In this document: positions 6,741-7,729 of the stretch, piece after piece
How the letters are laid out: every line of letters starts with the position of its first letter
Position numbering within the stretch: position 1 is the stretch's first letter
Source of the DNA: Pseudomonadota bacterium
GTDB taxonomy: Bacteria > Pseudomonadota > Alphaproteobacteria > Sphingomonadales > Sphingomonadaceae
Assembly (NCBI GenBank): GCA_023424275.1
Contig: JAFAED010000108.1
Location: 1-7,729 of the forward strand
Length of the DNA: 7,729 bases
Direction: 5' to 3'
Made by a program: the position numbers and the translations under genes
Notes under the pieces: generated by a model
Seen by the model: only the letters and a program-made list of their open reading frames with translations
Told to the model about the DNA's origin: nothing
Database searches by the model: none

Positions 6741-6767
6741 CTCCGGCCGACGAACGTCGGCGCGGAG
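6741..6767. terminator. Strong hairpin between convergent genes
   Basis: CTCCG plus GCCGAC (6741-6751), loop GAAC, GTCGGC (6756-6761), one bulged G at 6762, then CGGAG (6763-6767): an 11-bp stem with a single bulge. It lies 77 nt after the stop of the 5759 gene and could end that transcript. There is no T run on the plus strand, so it may act as a 3' stabiliser or rho-assisted terminator. Confidence 0.45.
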
Positions 6768-6781
6768 TGCCACCAGAAAGC

Positions 6782-6806
6782 TCCCCGCCGACCTCGTCGA
6801 CGGGGA
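6782..6806 (-). terminator. Probable terminator of the HU gene
   Basis: On the minus strand an arm TCCCCGTCGAC pairs with GTCGGCGGGGA around a 3-nt loop (6793-6795), with one mismatch in 11 positions, and is followed by AGCTTTCT. It starts 12 nt after the HU stop codon. The T-rich tail is short, as is common in GC-rich alphaproteobacteria. Together with the hairpin at 6741-6767 it fills the 153-nt gap 6665-6817, where I see no gene. Confidence 0.55.
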
Positions 6807-6817
6807 ACCGGGCAGGA

Positions 6818-7093
6818 TCAGCCGTTGAGGCGATCCTTGACCGCTTTCGCGGCACCAAAGGTCAGCTTCTTCGAGGCTGCGATCTGGATGGTCGCCCCGG
6901 TCGAAGGATTGCGGCCTTCGCGCGCCGGCGATGCCTTGACCTTGAACTTGCCGAAGCCGTTTACCGAGACTTCGTCGCCCTTGGCGGCGGCGTCCGCGAT
7001 GGCGGCGAAGACGGCGTCGACGGCCTTCTTGCCTTCGGCCTTCGAAAGACCAAGCGAGGTTGCAACGCTGTCCGAAAGTTCGGCGTGGTTCAT
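6818..7093 (-). CDS. HU-family DNA-binding protein
   Basis: A 91-residue nucleoid-associated protein that binds DNA as a dimer without strict sequence preference and bends it. Residues 1-45 give the helical dimerisation part (begins MNHAELSDSVATSLGLSKAE). Residues 46-76 hold the HU signature GFGKFKVKASPAREGRNPSTG, in which Pro63 of the RNP motif is the residue that intercalates between base pairs in HU/IHF proteins. The C-terminus is AAKAVKDRLNG. Length equals that of E. coli HU. The start at ATG 7093 is chosen because AGGAGA lies 7 nt upstream; an in-frame GTG at 7111 would add six residues and pass over that site. The sequence looks like HU (HupB-type) more than IHF, since it is short and lacks IHF-specific extensions, but I do not assign alpha or beta type. 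It is monocistronic by context, with a terminator downstream. Confidence 0.97.
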   Translation of the reverse strand: MNHAELSDSVATSLGLSKAEGKKAVDAVFAAIADAAAKGDEVSVNGFGKFKVKASPAREGRNPSTGATIQIAASKKLTFGAAKAVKDRLNG

Positions 7094-7100
7094 AATAAAA

Positions 7101-7106
7101 TCTCCT
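7101..7106 (-). promoter_or_regulatory. Ribosome binding site of the HU gene
   Basis: On the minus strand AGGAGA precedes ATG 7093 by 7 nt across an A/T-rich spacer. This is the strongest Shine-Dalgarno in the window, fitting a highly expressed protein, and decides the 91-residue start. Confidence 0.85.
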
Positions 7107-7140
7107 GACACGTCCGGGGCCCTCCCCAGCCGGTTAGGCG

Positions 7141-7169
7141 CTATAGTCAGCCGCAGCGGACGCCGCCAG
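7141..7169 (-). promoter_or_regulatory. Candidate promoter of the HU gene
   Basis: On the minus strand CTATAG (7146-7141) could be a -10 element, giving a leader of about 40 nt to ATG 7093. A CTGGCG hexamer 17 nt further upstream (7169-7164) is a poor -35 match. The assignment rests mainly on the -10 and on position. Confidence 0.3.
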
Positions 7170-7189
7170 CGAACTTATTCGCTGACGGC
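7162..7189. terminator. Hairpin downstream of the redoxin gene, terminator candidate
   Basis: GCCG plus CAGCGAA (7162-7173), loop CTTA, TTCGCTG plus CGGC (7178-7189): an 11-bp stem with one C/A mismatch. It lies 53 nt beyond the redoxin stop (7243) and immediately upstream of, or overlapping, the HU promoter region. No T run follows on the minus strand. The rest of the 149-nt gap 7094-7242 shows no gene. Confidence 0.4.
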
Positions 7190-7242
7190 CCGCAAATGCG
7201 TCAAACGGCTTGCGGCTATCCGGACGGAAACCCGGCGACCGC

Positions 7243-7729
7243 TCAGCTTTTCGTCGAAGCGGCCTCGCCCTCCGCATATTTGATCGAACAGCCATAGGGC
7301 TGGGCGAATGCCGTCGTGACCGGCCGCCCCGCTGCATGCTCGTCCAGGGCGGCGCGAACAAAATTTTTCGCGCCGGCGAGATCCTCGACCTTGTTCGTCG
7401 GTTTGTCGTCGATGCCGCCAGCATAGATGATACGGCCTTCGCCATCGATCACGCGCATATCGGGCGTCGTCTTCGCTCCGTAAGCTCGGCCGATCGCACC
7501 GCTGGGGTCGAGCAGCAGATGCGTGAATCCGGCATTGAAGCGCTGTTTCCAGCCCTTCGCGCCTTCGCCTTCGACGAAACCCTGTTCGCCCGGCGCCGAT
7601 GAAATGATCGTCAACCACACCACGCCGTCGGCAACCGCGTCTTTCTGCAGCTTCTGCATCGCACCGCTATAATGTTTTTTGACATAGGGGCAGCCTTCGT
7701 TCGTCCATTCGAGTACCACCGTCTTGCCC
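7243..7729 (-). CDS. Thioredoxin-fold (redoxin / PRX-like) protein, 5' end outside window
   Basis: The C-terminal 161 residues of a thioredoxin-superfamily protein; the frame runs off the window edge, so the start and any signal peptide are missing. The visible part opens GKTVVLEWTNEGCPYVKKHY, in which the CP pair (Cys codon 7690-7692) sits where peroxiredoxin-like and TlpA-like proteins carry their reactive cysteine, but without a second Cys in a CXXC motif. The TTPDMRVID segment supplies the cis-proline loop typical of the fold, and IIYAGGIDD the following strand. A second Cys occurs near the C-terminus in PYGCSIKY, a conserved ending in this subgroup as I recall it. The likely role is thiol-based peroxide reduction or thiol exchange, but the substrate is not known. 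It is transcribed in the same direction as HU, yet a 149-nt gap with a hairpin and a candidate promoter suggests separate transcripts. Confidence 0.92.
   Translation of the reverse strand, partial: GKTVVLEWTNEGCPYVKKHYSGAMQKLQKDAVADGVVWLTIISSAPGEQGFVEGEGAKGWKQRFNAGFTHLLLDPSGAIGRAYGAKTTPDMRVIDGEGRIIYAGGIDDKPTNKVEDLAGAKNFVRAALDEHAAGRPVTTAFAQPYGCSIKYAEGEAASTKS

Overview
The window is GC-rich, densely packed bacterial DNA. Gene style (a FecI/FecR/TonB-receptor cassette whose receptor carries an STN domain, an exported epoxide-hydrolase-like enzyme, short intergenic gaps, a single-copy-type HU gene) suggests an alphaproteobacterium of the order Sphingomonadales, perhaps a Sphingopyxis or Sphingobium relative. 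The genus is an inference from style, not from a marker gene.

Layout. (1) Positions 2-4571, plus strand, form a compact four-gene run: the 3' part of a TIGR03032-family gene of unknown function, an ECF sigma factor of the FecI type, a FecR-type transmembrane anti-sigma regulator, and a TonB-dependent outer-membrane receptor with the N-terminal STN signalling domain. The genes abut or overlap (1-nt gap, 8-nt overlap, 4-nt ATGA overlap), so they are probably co-transcribed and translationally coupled. The last three make a standard cell-surface signalling circuit: ligand at the receptor, STN to FecR in the periplasm, then release or activation of the sigma factor. The TIGR03032 gene is the unexplained member. 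(2) Positions 4589-5563, minus strand, hold an exported alpha/beta hydrolase with an Asp nucleophile, convergent with the receptor gene. (3) Positions 5564-5758 are a divergent intergenic region with two perfect palindromes (14 and 16 bp), the best regulatory candidates in the window. (4) Positions 5759-6664, plus strand, encode a 301-residue protein that I do not recognise; its N-terminal half resembles a ThuA/glutamine-amidotransferase-like fold. (5) Positions 6665-6817 hold tandem hairpins between convergent genes. (6) Positions 6818-7093, minus strand, encode the nucleoid protein HU. (7) Positions 7243-7729, minus strand, are the 3' part of a thioredoxin-fold (redoxin/PRX-like) gene that runs off the window end.

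No mobile element, CRISPR array, rRNA or tRNA was seen. The most noteworthy points are the tight linkage of an uncharacterised TIGR03032 protein to a FecI/FecR/TonB circuit, the paired palindromes between the hydrolase and the unknown gene, and the unknown gene itself.
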